Shown one piece after another: positions 46,239 to 58,532 of a stretch of DNA of 64,000 bases; positions within the stretch are counted from its first letter, which is position 1; every line of letters begins with the position of its first letter. The position numbers were made by a program, and so were the translations under genes. Under the pieces are notes generated by a model that was given only the letters and a program-made list of their open reading frames with translations, ran no database searches and was not told the DNA's origin. This DNA is from Rutidosis leptorrhynchoides (lineage: Eukaryota > Streptophyta > Magnoliopsida > Asterales > Asteraceae): contig NC_092337.1 in NCBI RefSeq assembly GCF_046630445.1, positions 360,708,001-360,772,000 of the forward strand, written 5' to 3'.

Positions 46239-47352
46239 TATATTTTAATATTAATTTTAATTTTAATTCTAATAATAAGGGTATGTTAGCGAATGTTGTA
46301 AGGGTGTAAGTCGAAATTCTGTCCGTGTAACGCTACGCTATTTTTAATCATTGTAAGTTATGTTCAACCTTTTTAATTTAATGTCTTGTAGCTAAGTTAT
46401 TATTATGCTTATTTAATCCGAAGTAATCATGATGTTGGGCTAATTACTAAAATTGGATAATTGGGCTTTGTACCATAATTGAGGTTTGGACAAAAGAACG
46501 ACACTTGTGGAAATTAGACTATGGGCTATTAATGGGCTTTATATTTGTTTATCTAAATGATAGTTTGTTAATTTTAATATAAAGATTTACAATTGGACGT
46601 CCCTATAAATAACCATATACACTCGATCGGATACGATGAGCGGGGTATTTATATGTACGAATAATCGTTCATTTAACCGGACATGGGAATGGATTAATAG
46701 TCACTAGAATTATTAAAACAGGGGTGAAATTATGAACAAGGACACTTGGCATAATTGTTAACAAAGTATTAAAATCTTGGGTTACACGCAGTCGATAATC
46801 TGGTGTAATTATTAAATAAAGTATTAAAATCTTGTTACAGTTTAAGTCCCCAATTAGTTGGAATATTTAACTTCGGGTATAAGGATAATTTGACGAGGAC
46901 ACTCGCACTTTATATTTATGACTGATGGACTGTTATGGACAAAAACCAGACGGACATATTAAATAATCCAGGACAAAGGACAATTAACCCATGGGCATAA
47001 AATTAAAATCAACACGTCAAACATCATGATTACGGAAGTTTAAATAAGCATAATTCTTTTATTTCATATTTAATTTCCTTTATTTTATATTTAATTGCAC
47101 TTCTAATTATTGCACTTTTATTTATTGTTATTGTATTTAATTGCACTTTTAATTATCGTACTTTTTAATTATCGCAATTTTATCGCACTTTTATTTATCG
47201 CAATTTCCTTATCGTTATTTACTTTACGCTTTAAATTAAGTCTTGTATTTATTTTTAATATTTTACATTAGGTTTTAACTGCGACTAAAGTTTTTAAAAT
47301 CGATAAACTTGTCATTAAACGGTAAAAACCCCCCTTTATAATAATAATATTA

Positions 47353-47432
<80 letters not shown>

Positions 47433-47672
47433 ATTTTTATAAAATAAAACTAATATAGCGTTAAGCTTTGTTAAAAGATTCCCTATGGAACGAACCGGAC
47501 TTACTAAAAACTACACTACTGTACGATAAGGTACACTGCCTATAAGTGTTGTAGCAAGGTTTAAGTATATCCATTCTATAAATAAATAAATATCTTGTGT
47601 AAAATTGTATCGTATTTAATAGTATTTCCTTGTAAAATATAAGCTATTTTATATACACCTCGCATAACATCA
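45544..47672 (+). mobile_element. D: 5' LTR (2.1 kb) of a complete Athila-type element
   Basis: TGATAATGCTAAAAACG to CGCATAACATCA, flanked by GAAGT. A TATA box CTATAAAAG is at about 46083-46091. The hairpin CTCCGCGACTCGCGGAG and a partner lie just upstream (46011-46064). In the first 260 bases I count eight differences from the 3' LTR, seven of them transitions, so the insertion is not very recent. Two (TA)n tracts (about 46151-46233 and 47358-47428) explain most of its 138-base excess over the 3' LTR. Confidence 0.96.
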
Positions 47673-47680
47673 AATATTTT

Positions 47681-47700
47681 TGGCGCCGCTGCCGGGGAAC
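47681..47700 (+). other. D: primer binding site for tRNA-Asp
   Basis: TGGCGCCGCTGCCGGGGAAC lies 8 bases after the LTR. It is close to the TGGCGCCGTTGCCGGGGA complement of plant tRNA-Asp that Athila/Tat elements use. It supports the Athila assignment independently of the proteins. Confidence 0.88.
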
Positions 47701-49227
47701 ATCTAGCTTAAAAGCCGGAAGCGCAACGCTAATATATACAAAAAAACAAAAAGATTTTTATTTTTAGTTTACTTTTATTAAAATACGCTTTTGTAAAAAT
47801 ACGTTTTAATATATTCGAAAATATAAAAAGAAAAACAAAAATATAAATATTTTTAAGAGTTTGTTAAATATTTAAGTTTTATAAAGTTTCTTTATTTTTA
47901 TTTTATAAAAATATAAGTCTTATTTAAATATTTTGTTTTTATTAAAAACATAATAAAAAAAATCGAAAAAAAATATATATATAAATCTAGTTTTAAGATT
48001 TTTATTTATAAAATTATAAAGTATTTTATTTCTATTTTAGTTTTTAAAAATAAGTTTTATTTAAATTATATAAATATATTAATTAAATTAAAAATAGAAA
48101 AATAAATAAAAAAATAATTACGTCGACCTGTCAAACGAGTTCACCTAATCTGAAATTTGAAACCCCGCGACTCGCGGAGTTTGGAGCCAGGAATACCGCA
48201 AGTCGCCGAGCAGCCCTGACGCGGGTACACAGAACCCTAATCAGGCATTAATTACGGTGTAATTATTATTATTAATAATTAAAAACCCTAATTAGGGTAT
48301 TTTCATTATAATATTTAGTTTTAATTAGTTTATTTTGTTTTATTTAATTTTATTTAGTTTAATTAAATTATAAAATTAATAGTTTTATAAAATAAATAAT
48401 ATAAAAAATAATATTTTTATAAAAATTGTACTTTTTACAACTTTTAGTATATTTTTATATTTTGTCTCTTTTTAATTGTTTTAGCGTAATATTTGTATTT
48501 TTCGCTCGTATTTAGTTTTAAGCTTAGTTTTTGCCATAGTTATTTTTATTTATAGATTTTTAGGCCTTGCCGTAAAATCCCTTAATTGCTTTTTCTTTAG
48601 ACTAAGATTTAGGTGCTTTAGAATTTTGCGACGCCTTTTTAAGTTTTAGTACCTTTTTAAGATATTGCAATTTGGGATATAGATTTACTTGTAAGCTTTA
48701 ATATTTTTAGACGCCTTTTACCTATGTATCAATTATCATTCCAATTAGTAATCTCAATTTGCGATTATAATTTTAAGTTAGTGATAGTAATAAGGTTGGG
48801 TTAGTCGAGTGTTTTTAAGTTCTATAAGTCATTTTTTTTTATTATTTCTTATTTTTCGACGCCTTTTATTTTTCGACCCTTTTCTTTTTCGACGCGCTCT
48901 TTTTCTTTCTTATTTCTCGCAATTCTAGTTTTAGGACATAGATTTTTATTCTACTTCTTATCTAAATTTCTTAAAATTACGAAAATTTATTTTAAGTGGT
49001 TAAATTGATAGACATCAAAATTTTTTTGTTCGTAGTAATAGTTGGATTTGTACGTGGACCGGGTTATTGGAGCCAAACAGTACTCAATTATATTGAGACC
49101 AAACGAATCATGCCCCTCTGCTGCATCTTTTTGCTATTCGAAACGTGGGCAAAATCAGAAAAGTCTATTAATTGGATAACTTATATAATTTTTCTTTCCT
49201 TTTAAAAACTAATAGGATATTCAGTGA
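47701..49227 (+). mobile_element. D: long AT-rich leader
   Basis: About 1.5 kb with no coding sequence. The hairpin pair recurs at 48163-48210 (CCCCGCGACTCGCGGAG and a degraded partner). From about 48420 there are pyrimidine-rich stretches with 'CGACGCCTTTT' several times. The small frame at 48996-49205 shows no conserved domain. Confidence 0.75.
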
Positions 49228-50715
49228 ATGCACCGAGCAAGACGTTCACCACCTTTTGTACGTTCACCACCTGTAACTAGATCAAGACATTTAGCAAATA
49301 TTACCGCCGTTAATTTTTCTTTATAATCGTCATCCAGTCGACCAAGTACTCCAGTTCAAATTTCCGATAATCCATTTTTTGAACCCGACCTCACAATTGA
49401 GAATCCGGAGAATATTCAAGGACAATTCATAGATCCTGAACCATTAATTTTTCCTCCGGAACCACCAATCATTCAAACAGAGATTGTTGAGGAACGAACC
49501 ATTAAATCAGAATCCTCTAGTGATTCTGATTCAACAAATTCAATTATGGAGAATCTGGAACCTTTAAGTATGGAAGACCGAATGAGAGCTAAACGCACTG
49601 GCCAAGGTCACGCAATTACTCATCCAGACATTAATGCGCCAGATTATGAAATCAAAGGACAAATTCTACATATGGTGACTAATCAATGCCAATTTAGTGG
49701 TGCGCCGAAGGAAGATCCAAATGAACATCTTCGTACCTTTAATAGGATCTGCACACTATTTAAAATAAGAGAAGTGGAGGATGAACAGATATATCTCATG
49801 TTATTTCCCTGGACTTTAAAGGGAGAAGCCAAAGATTGGTTGGAATCGTTACCTGAAGGGGCGATTGATATATGGGATGTTTTAGTTGAAAATTTTCTTA
49901 AACAAATCTTTCCGGCATCTAAAGCCGTAAGACTTCAAGGAAAAATTGTTACGTTCACACAGAAACTGAATGAAACTCTATATGAGGCATGGACTAGATT
50001 TGGAAAGTTATTAAGAGGATGTCAAATAGTACAAATATTCTACCAAGGATGCGACATCACTACAAGGAAAGACATCGATATAGCAGCTGGTGGTTCCATT
50101 ATGAAGAAAACCGAAACTGATGCTTATAAAATTATTGATAACACTGCTTCCCACTCACATGAGTGGCACCAAGAAAAAGATATCGTTAGATCATCTAAAG
50201 CAGCTAGAGCCGATTCTAGCCATGACTTAGATTCCATTTCCACAAAGATAGATGTTGTCGAGAGACGAATGGAAAAGATGACTAAAGATATCCACTCAAT
50301 ACGAATTAGTTGTGAGCAGTACGGAGGACCACATTTGACAAAAGATTGTCTCAGTATTGAATTAACAATGGAACAAAAAGAGAATGTTTCATATCTAAAC
50401 CAAAGGCCTGGAAATAATTATCAGAATAATTATCAACCGCCAAGACCGATTTACAATCAAAACCAGAATTATAATCGAAATATTCCATACAACAACCAAC
50501 AAGGTCCTAGCAATCAACAAGTATTCAATAATACTTACAATTAGCAAAGACCTAATTTTCAAAACAAACCACCACAACCCGATGATAAAAAGCCGAATTT
50601 AGAAGATATGATGACAAAGCTAGTTGAAACTCAAACGCAGTTTTTCACATCTCAAAAATAAACCAATGAACAAAATGCTCAAGCATTTAGAAATCAACAA
50701 GCTTCTATTCAAAAT
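49228..50715 (+). pseudogene. gag: D gag, Athila-type, three stops in one frame
   Basis: ATG at 49228. The same frame runs without any frameshift into pol, interrupted by TAA 49324, TAG 50542 and TAA 50659. The capsid core reads 'ITHPDINAPDYEIKGQIL', 'FSGAPKEDPNEHLRTFNRIC', 'LKGEAKDWLESLPEG', 'FPASKAVRLQGKI', typical Athila gag. The zinc knuckle near 50311-50349 reads CEQYGGPHLTKDC: the second Cys is Tyr (TAC), so the finger is broken. An Asn/Gln-rich tail follows. Confidence 0.92.
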
Positions 50716-53517
50716 TTGAAACAAGAAGTAAGTAACCTAGCAAGGTTAATAGGTGAAAGAAAACCGGGAAGTTTACCTAGTGATACAAATGCTAACCCCC
50801 GGAATGAAACAGCTAAAGCCATTACCACAAGAAGTGGTACAACACTTAAATCACCTGAAATACCTGTAACTTCTGATGAAGCTATTCCTACTCCACAAGA
50901 ACCACAACCTGATCAAGATAAGGAAAAAGAACCGGTAGTTGAAAAGGTTAATGAAGATAACACAGTTAAGGCTAAACCTTATGTTAAACCATACCAACCA
51001 CCACTTCCTTACCCGAGTAAAATGAAAAAAGAGAAACTTGAAGCCGAGCAATCCAAATTCTTGGATATGTTTAAACAAATAAATGTAAATCTTCCTTTCA
51101 TTGATGTAATTTCAGGAATGCCTAGATATGCTAAATTTCTGAAAGATCTAATCACGAATAGAAAGAAAATGGAAGAACTCTCGGCTGTTACTATGAATGC
51201 TAATTCTTCAGCAGTGCTGTTGAATAAGATACCAGAAAAACTATCTGATCCAGGAAGTTTCACAATTCCATGTTTTCTGGGTAGTCTTAGTTCAATAGAA
51301 GCATTGGCAAACTTAGGTGCTAGTATAAATTTAATGCCGTATTCACTATACGCTAAACTAGACCTTGGAGAATTGAAACCAACCAGAATAAGTATACAAC
51401 TAGCCGATAGATCAATAAAATATCCTAGAGGGATAATGGAGAACATGCTAGTTAAAGTTGGTACTTTAGTATTTCCAGTAGATTTTGTTGTTCTGGACAT
51501 GGAAGAAGATTCTCAAGTTCCTCTCATATTAGGAAGACCATTCTTAAACATGGCTAAAGCAATGATAGACGTGTTTGGTAAGAAACTGACCCTAAGTATA
51601 GAGGACGAGAGTGTTACCTTTTCAGTTGATAGAGCAATGCAACAACCGCAATCTGCAGATGATACATGTTATTATATTCAAACTATAGATTCACATGCAG
51701 AATTATTAAAAGAATTTCCAGAATTACAAGGAACAGGAGAATGTTCTTTAGGAGAAGGAACTGAACCAATTGATGAAGTTGAAATGTTAGCTACACTAAT
51801 AGCTAATGGATATGAACCAACAACAGAAGAAATTCAAATGCTAAAAGAAGAAGACAGATATCGATATAAATCATCGATAGAAGAACCTCCAACATTAGAG
51901 TTAAAGCCACTTCCAAACCATTTGGAATATGCTTATTTACATGGTGAATCTGAATTACCTGTAATAATATCGTCTTCTCTTACTGAAAATGAAAAATCAC
52001 AACTCATTTCTGTGTTGAAAGCTCATAAACCAGCTATTGCATGGAAGATTCATGATATTAAAGGAATAAGTCCTTCGTATTGCACACATAAAATCCTTAG
52101 GGAAGAAGGTCATAAAACGTATGTGCAACGCCAACAAAGACTAAATCCTAATATGCAAGATGTTGTTAAAAAAGAAATTATTAAACTGCTAGATGCAGGT
52201 TTAATTTATCTAATTTCTGATAGTCCATGGGTAAGCCCAGTTCAATGCGTGACTAAGAAGGGTGGCATGACTGTCATCACAAATGAAAAAAATGAGCTTA
52301 TTCCTACTAGGACTGTAACAGGATGGCGTGTATGTATTGATTATAGAAAATTAAATGATGCCACCAGAAAAGATCACTTTCCCTTACCTTTCATTGATCA
52401 AATGTTGGAAAGATTAGCCGGAAATAGTTATTATTGTTTTCTTGATGGATTTTTCGGATATTTTCAATTTCCAATAGCACCCGAAGACCAAGAAAAAACC
52501 ACATTCACGTGCCCTTATGGTACTTTTGCTTACAAACGCATGCCATTTGGACTTTGCAACGCCCCTGCAACCTTTCAAAGGTGCATGATGGCGATTTTTC
52601 ACGACATGATAGAAGAATGCATGGAAGTTTTCATGGATGACTTTTCAGTTTTCGGTGATATATTTGAATCATGTCTAGTTAATCTGGAACGAATGCTTAT
52701 TAGATGCGAACAATCAAATCTAGTACTTAATTGGGAGAAATGCCATTTCATGGTTAAAGAAGGCATCGTTCTTGGTCATAAAATTTCAAAGGAAGGAATT
52801 GAAGTGGATAGAGCTAAAGTAGATGTAATTGCTAAACTTCCACATCCCACCAATGTTAGAGGAGTTAGGAGTTTTTTAGGGCATGCTGGTTTTTACCGAC
52901 GTTTCATAAAAGATTTTTCTAAAATTGCCACTCCTATGAATAAACTCCTAGAAAAGGATGCTCCATTCATCTTTTCAGATGAATGTATCAAATCTTTTAA
53001 TATTCTTAAAGAGAAACTCACTAATGCGCTGATCATGATAACACCAAATTGGAATCTACCGTTTGAATTAATGTGCGATGCAAGTGATTTTGCAATGGGA
53101 GCCGTTTTAGGACAAAGGATTGAAAAACGATTTCAACCTATATATTATGCTAGTAAGATGTTACAAGGAGCACAAACGAATTACACAACTACTGAAAAAG
53201 AACTCCTTGCTATTGTCTTTGCTTTTGACAAATTTCAATCATATCTCGTTCTAGCAAAAACGGTGGTCTATACCGACCATTCTGCTCTCAGATACCTATT
53301 TTCGAAACGAGATGCCAAACCAAGATTAATCCGTTGGATCTTACTCTTACAAGAGTTCGATATTGAAATCCGAGATAAAAGAGGAGCAGAAAATCTCGCC
53401 GCTGATCATCTTTCTCGTCTTGAAAATCCCGAATTAGAAGTTCTAAATGAATCGGCCATACAAGACAACTTTCTTGATGAATATCTATTGAAGATAGATT
53501 ATAATGAAATACTATAG
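50716..53517 (+). pseudogene. pol: D protease, reverse transcriptase and RNase H
   Basis: A 933-codon open stretch. Protease lies at residues about 150-290 ('NLGASINLMPYSLY', 'VPLILGRPFLNMAKAMIDV'). The expected catalytic Asp is Asn (AAC, 51310-51312), so it should be inactive. RT lies at about 470-720 with 'GWRVCIDYRKLNDATRKDHFP', 'KRMPFGLCNAPATFQRCMM', the catalytic FMDDFSVF (Asp codons at 52636-52641) and 'FLGHAGFYRRFIKDF'. RNase H lies at about 780-910 with MCDASDFAMGAVLG, 'TTEKELLAIVFA' and YTDHSALRYLF. A TAG stop at 53515-53517 ends the stretch, but the frame continues. Confidence 0.94.
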
Positions 53518-54804
53518 TTTGCAGACTATGTAAACTAATTAGTATGTGGATTCCTTGAAAAAGGATTATCGTACCAAAAACGAAAGAAATTCTTCAGTGA
53601 TATAAAACACTATTTTTGGGAAGATCCACATCTGTTTAAAAGTTGTCCCGATGGAATAATACGCCGATGTGTATTCAGAGATGAAGCTAGTAAAATTTTA
53701 AACCATTGTCACACAGGACCAACAGGAGGGCATTATGGGCCTCAACTAACAGCAAGAAAAGTTCATGATGCTGGATTCTATTGGCCTACAATTTACAAAG
53801 ACGCACACCTTCTTTGCAAATCCTGTGATGCTTGTCAAAGGGCCGGAAAAATAAGTCAACGTGATGAAATGCCACAAAATGTCATTCAAGTATGTGAAGT
53901 ATTTGACATTTGGGGTATTGACTTTATGGGTCCATTTCCAAAATCTCATAATAATCTATATATTCTCGTAGCCATTGATTATGTATCTAAATGGGCGAAA
54001 GCACAAGCTCTCCCAACTAACGATGCACGAGTTGTAGTCAACTTTTTAAAATGTCTTTTTGCAAGGTTTGGAACACCGAAAGCTTTAATAAGTGATCGGG
54101 GAACTCATTTCTGTAATAATCAACTTGAGAAAGTTCTTAAAAGATATGGAGTAACTCATAAAATCTCCACTACATATCATCCACAAACAAGTGGACAAGT
54201 TGAAAATACCAACCGAGCTTTAAAACGTATTCTAGAAAAAACCGTAGGATCAAATCCGAAGGAATGGTCCATTAAGTTGGAGGATGCACTCTGGGCTTTT
54301 AGAACAGCCTACAAAACTCCAATTGGAACCACACCTTTTAGACTCGTTTATGGAAAAGCATGTCATCTTCCAGTAGAAATTGAACACAAAGCATTTTGGG
54401 CTTTGAAGACATGTAATCTTGATTTACATGAAGCTGGACGTCTACGGTTACGTCAACTAAACGAATTAGAAGAATTAAGACATAAAGCATACGAAAATTC
54501 ATTAATCTATAAAGAAAGAACGAAGAAATGGCATGATAAAAGAATCAGAAGTTCAAAAGAATTTAAAGAAGGAGACAGAGTTCTTTTTTTCAATTCACGA
54601 TTCAAGCGATTTCCTGGAAAATTGAAATCAAGATGGTCTGGACCATTCATAGTCAAAAGAGTTTTCCCATACGGAACGATAGAATTAATAAATTCAAATG
54701 GAATTGAATTTAAAGTTAATGGTCACAGAGTTAAACATTACATAGATTGTCCAATGGAAGTTGACAATGAAGTTAATCACAATTTTGATACCACAGCTAA
54801 CTAA
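53518..54804 (+). pseudogene. pol: D integrase
   Basis: Same frame as pol. A stop at 53536-53538, then open to TAA at 54802-54804. Zinc domain: '[13 protein letters not shown]' with CKSCDAC. Core: Asp in GIDFMGPFP, Asp in [10 protein letters not shown], Glu in [14 protein letters not shown]-terminus: '[18 protein letters not shown]' with no chromodomain, as expected for Athila. All three acidic residues and the HHCC residues are present. Integrase would join the DNA copy to the genome. Confidence 0.94.
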
Positions 54805-54976
54805 GTGTGGGGAGAATCAAGTCTTTTAAAGGATAATATGTATTTCTGTTAGAGTTAGATTTTCTGTTTTCGTGTAGTTCTCGAAAATGGAACCCGAATG
54901 GTCTTTCCCTAGCAGACCCTAAAGAACTAGTCTTCTCCCCCCATTCTGAATTTTTATTTTTTTAGGTTTTTACGAA

Positions 54977-55393
54977 ATGAAGACTTCCTGTGAACTAAAC
55001 CATGGTCTAATGCTACACGCTTTGATCACTAAACGTAATAATGACACACTTCCGAGTGAACTAGTATCAGTAATCAGAGAAAGATTGGACGGAGTAAGAA
55101 AAGAATCCAGATGCGAAGATAATAAGTTACAATTTGGTAAAGGAAAATCAAAATCCGCAGCGAAAAGAAGAGCACGACACCTAGAAAGATGTCACAAATG
55201 CGGAAAATGGTCACATGGAGGTAAATGTTCAAATAATCAAACCTATTCAAACACCGAATTTGTTACTTTATGCAGAGACGGACCGTTCATATGTTTAGAA
55301 GAAAATACACTGAATGCTCGAGGTTACGCCTATGTAGCCATGGAAAATCAATTAAACCGACTATCATATGAATGGGATAGATCATATCACTAA
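54977..55393 (+). CDS. D: small extra ORF with a zinc-knuckle-like motif
   Basis: An intact 138-codon frame 170 bases after integrase. Basic middle ('KGKSKSAAKRRARHLER') followed by CHKCGKWSHGGKC (CX2CX4HX3C, one residue short of the retroviral knuckle) and two further Cys (LCRDGPFIC). The C-terminus is 'AYVAMENQLNRLSYEW'. It is not gag of this element. It could be a nucleic-acid-binding accessory protein or a relic of a second nucleocapsid. The family is not recognised. It is intact while gag-pol upstream carries five stops. Confidence 0.6.
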   Translation: MKTSCELNHGLMLHALITKRNNDTLPSELVSVIRERLDGVRKESRCEDNKLQFGKGKSKSAAKRRARHLERCHKCGKWSHGGKCSNNQTYSNTEFVTLCRDGPFICLEENTLNARGYAYVAMENQLNRLSYEWDRSYH

Positions 55394-56300
55394 GAATACT
55401 ATCTCACAGGTAAGTCTGTACAGTTTTTATTTTTATTTTTATTTTTAACCTTTTGATAATAAACGCTAATTTATTCGCTATAAAGTATTAAATTGGTATT
55501 GAATAAAATTAGGTTTGGCGACCGAAATTATTGATATCATACAAAAATTTATTACATCACTGCGAAATTTAACGTTTATTCTTAAGGTATAAATATCTTT
55601 AATCAATCAACCCAAAATATTTCAAAAATTCGTCATGAGTTAAATTAGGTCATGGAACCGAAATTACTTTACCGAAAAGAGGGGCGTACATTTTTGATAA
55701 TATTTGATTGATTAAAGTGGGATAAAAGACCAAAAAGATTTTTAATTTTATTTTTACCATGTTTTTAAAATTAATAAATTAGTATTAAAAAAAATTATTG
55801 TAAACTTTTTAAATCAATATATTTAAAATTGTAAATATTTGAAAAATTAATCTTTTTAATATAAGTTTGTATGTATAAAAACAAAAATATAATATAAGTT
55901 TGGTGTGAATTTTTAATTTTATGCATTTTAAATTTAAGTTTGGTGTGAATTTAAAAACAAAAATTTACTTTATTTTGCTAAGTTAAAAATATGATTTTTA
56001 AAATTCGTCGTAAGTTGAAGACTAGGTCTTTGAACCGAAATTGCTTTACCCGAGGGAGGGACGAGAACTTTTATTATCATTATTTTTAATCTTATTGAAT
56101 TAAAGTATGCCAAAAACATTAAAAAAAACCCAAAAATCTTAGCTTTTAAAACAATCGCTACAAAAAGACAAATTTTAAAATTTTGTCAAGGGACGGACTA
56201 GGACATCGTTCCGAAACGACCTCGTCCTAAATAACAAGGGAAACAAAATTTTAAAATTAATTACTTAATTGTTTTAATTAGTATAAGATGTTTAAAAAAA
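55394..56300 (+). mobile_element. D: AT-rich spacer with degenerate repeats
   Basis: No gene seen. A degenerate unit containing 'GAACCGAAATTACTTTACC' and ending in a purine run recurs near 55510, 55655 and 56030, and again near 59205 in the 3' region. 'AAGTTTGGTGTGAATTT' occurs twice (about 55894 and 55935). Confidence 0.6.
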
Positions 56301-56304
56301 ATAC

Positions 56305-56356
56305 AAACTCCGCGACTCGCGGAGTTTGAAGGGTAAATTTGTCGCGACTCGCGGAG
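56305..56356. repeat. D: hairpin pair upstream of the env-position gene
   Basis: CTCCGCGACTCGCGGAG (56309-56325) and CGCGACTCGCGGAG (56343-56356) are the same motif as upstream of the LTR TATA box. They lie about 160-200 bases before the likely first exon of the env-position gene, with AAAAAATAAAAC between. Confidence 0.8.
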
Positions 56357-56509
56357 GACCGAAATTACAGAAAAAAATAAAACGAGCTGAACTGATCAGT
56401 CCCCATCCCCACACCACAAAAACTGCGAAAAAACACCCGAAAATACACACACAAACACTCCGAAATTCACAATTTTTCACCGTTTTTCATCACATTTTTA
56501 ACTAAAATC

Positions 56510-56551
56510 ATGTTGAGAAGGATGTTATCAAGGAATTACTCAAGAAAAACG
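56510..56551 (+). CDS. D env-position gene, probable exon 1 (14 codons)
   Basis: An ATG opens 14 codons rich in Arg, Lys, Ser and Met, ending at ACG followed by GTAAAT, a usable 5' splice site. Joining it to the acceptor TTTTGCAG at 57180-57187 keeps the frame into exon 2. Exon 2 has no ATG at its start in D or D', which supports a separate start exon. The exact exon is inference. Confidence 0.5.
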
Positions 56552-57187
56552 GTAAATTTCTACACCTAAACACCATTTAATCCTAAAATTAGTGTTCTTG
56601 AGCAATTTTATACCCAATTCGATTTTGATGTTTTTTAGTGTAATTATGCTTAAATTGTTTATGTATTATGCTTGTATAACCTAGATTGATGCTATTTAAC
56701 ATGATTAGAAGCTTTAAACTTCAAATTTTGAGTAATCTAGGGTTTGTGTTCTTGAGCAATTTGGGGCTTTTTGATATAAACAGGTTATGGCCGATTTTTG
56801 TCATGAATTATTGCTAAATTAAGTAGTGTAACATGTTTAGGTAGTTAAATGATCCAAACTTTGAGCCTAAACATGATTTTTGAGAATTAAAGTGGACTTT
56901 TTCAAGTCTAAAATTCATGAATTTGATTTTTGAGAGATAATGACATTTGAAACTTGTTTAATTGCTAGTAATGATTATTTTGACATGTTATTTGAGTTGA
57001 ATGCTTATGAACTTGGCAAACATTTTCGTATATGCTTATTTGAAAAAGTGTAGATTTGATAAAAATATGAAAATGAGCATAAGTTTGATATAAATTGGAC
57101 ATGTCATTGTAATTATTTTGATTGATGATTTTGCTGACACTAATGCATATTTGGATGCACAAAAATTGTGTTTGATGTGTTTTGCAG
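56552..57187 (+). other. D env-position gene, probable intron (636 bp)
   Basis: GTAAAT ... TTTTGCAG, AT-rich with T-runs. The last 250 bases are also found in D' (36274-36526, minus strand) with the acceptor preserved. No open frame crosses it. Confidence 0.5.
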
Positions 57188-58532
57188 ACTGAAAGGGGTG
57201 AATCTTCATCCTAAGCTCGCAATGCTCCTCCTGAGAATGCGGAACAACAGGATGTTGATAGCTATTATAAACAAGATATACCTCATCCAGTTATGGCATT
57301 TTCAGATATGCACTTGGAAGATTTGTACCAGAACTTGAGATTTGACAGACGTTGGATAGATTATCTAAAATACCAAAGGGGCTTGTATACTCTTCATTCT
57401 AAAGCTGTTGAAGTACCTAGGGTAATAGAATGGGCACCATTAGAAGCTGTAGAATTGGCCGGGCCAATTAGAGAATTACTTACACAGAGGTATGGTAATT
57501 CTACTTTTAACGATTGGGTACGATTATTCAGCATGCATAGACCTGTATATAAAGTATGGTGTGAAGAATTATTGTGTAGTATAGAAATAAATGATCGGGT
57601 AGTTAGTTTAACCGGTCGATCTTTTATTAGATTTTTGTTAGGAGGTTCGATGCGCCACATGTCTCTACTAGACATGGCTCAGGTCTTACGTATATATACG
57701 CCTGAGGAGTTAGCATCTGCCGATTGTAGAGGGTTGATATTGAACGGTAGGAAAATTGATGAAAATTTTGGTACGCATGGTGTATGGAGTCAAATGACTA
57801 GCAATCACCGATTTAAAGGGAGAAATTACTCTTATTTGGATATAGATAGAGCAGAGTTAAGAGTAATTCATAGGTTTTTAGCCAAATCGATTACACAACG
57901 AGGTAAGAATAAGGAAAAGGTAAATGAACAGGATTTGTTTTACCACATGTGTATTCGAGACCCACAAAGCGCTGTAAGTATACCTTATTGTGTGGGTTAT
58001 TATTTATCAGCTATGGTTAGGGGGATGAGACCGCATAGCATAATAGGAGGTGGTATATTTATTACTTTGATTGCTGAATATCTCGATGTGGATATAAGTC
58101 GGGGGGATTATTAATCGAAGAACCAGAACCCCACGATACAATTGGTTTAAATGTATACCATGGTGCTAAAGTTTTGAAGAGGCAAAATAACGCCGCAGTA
58201 CGATATAATGGTAGACATCCACAGGTTGAGAGAAACCAACAGCCAGGTAATGTGGGAGGGGGAAATGAAATGACAGAAATGCAAAGGTTTTAGCTTCACA
58301 AGAGTATGAAAATGCTAGACATCGAGCATTTGAAGATTGGCAAGTTCATCAAAACCAAATCATAGCTCATTGTCAACATGTAGGTAAAAACTATATTCCT
58401 ACTCCATCGCCCGTATTTCCTCCTTGGTCTATAGAGATCCAACCACCGTATCCTACGTATAACCCAGCCGAAGCATTCTATAACACATGCGGTTATGCAT
58501 GGAACCCCTACTGGTATCAGTATCATCCCTAG
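57188..58532 (+). pseudogene. D env-position gene, exon 2 (ATHILA ORF1-like family)
   Basis: Lies after integrase, where Athila elements carry an extra gene often called env-like. An in-frame TAA at 57212 (CAA in D') precedes the long open part 57293-58114: 'DRRWIDYLKYQRGLYTL', 'GNSTFNDWVRLF', 'SMRHMSLLDMAQVLRIYTPEEL', 'IPYCVGYYLSAMVRGM'. This resembles the plant 'ATHILA ORF-1' and putative plant transposon protein families. I see no signal peptide and no clear membrane helix, so an envelope role is not supported. A frameshift near 58110 and a stop near 58292 break it. A Pro/Tyr-rich tail is readable to TAG at 58530-58532. Confidence 0.75.

Noticed and set aside
57188..58532. A true envelope glycoprotein
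   Set aside because: No signal peptide, no clear membrane helix, no glycoprotein features; it matches the plant ATHILA ORF1-like family in style, so only its position is env-like.
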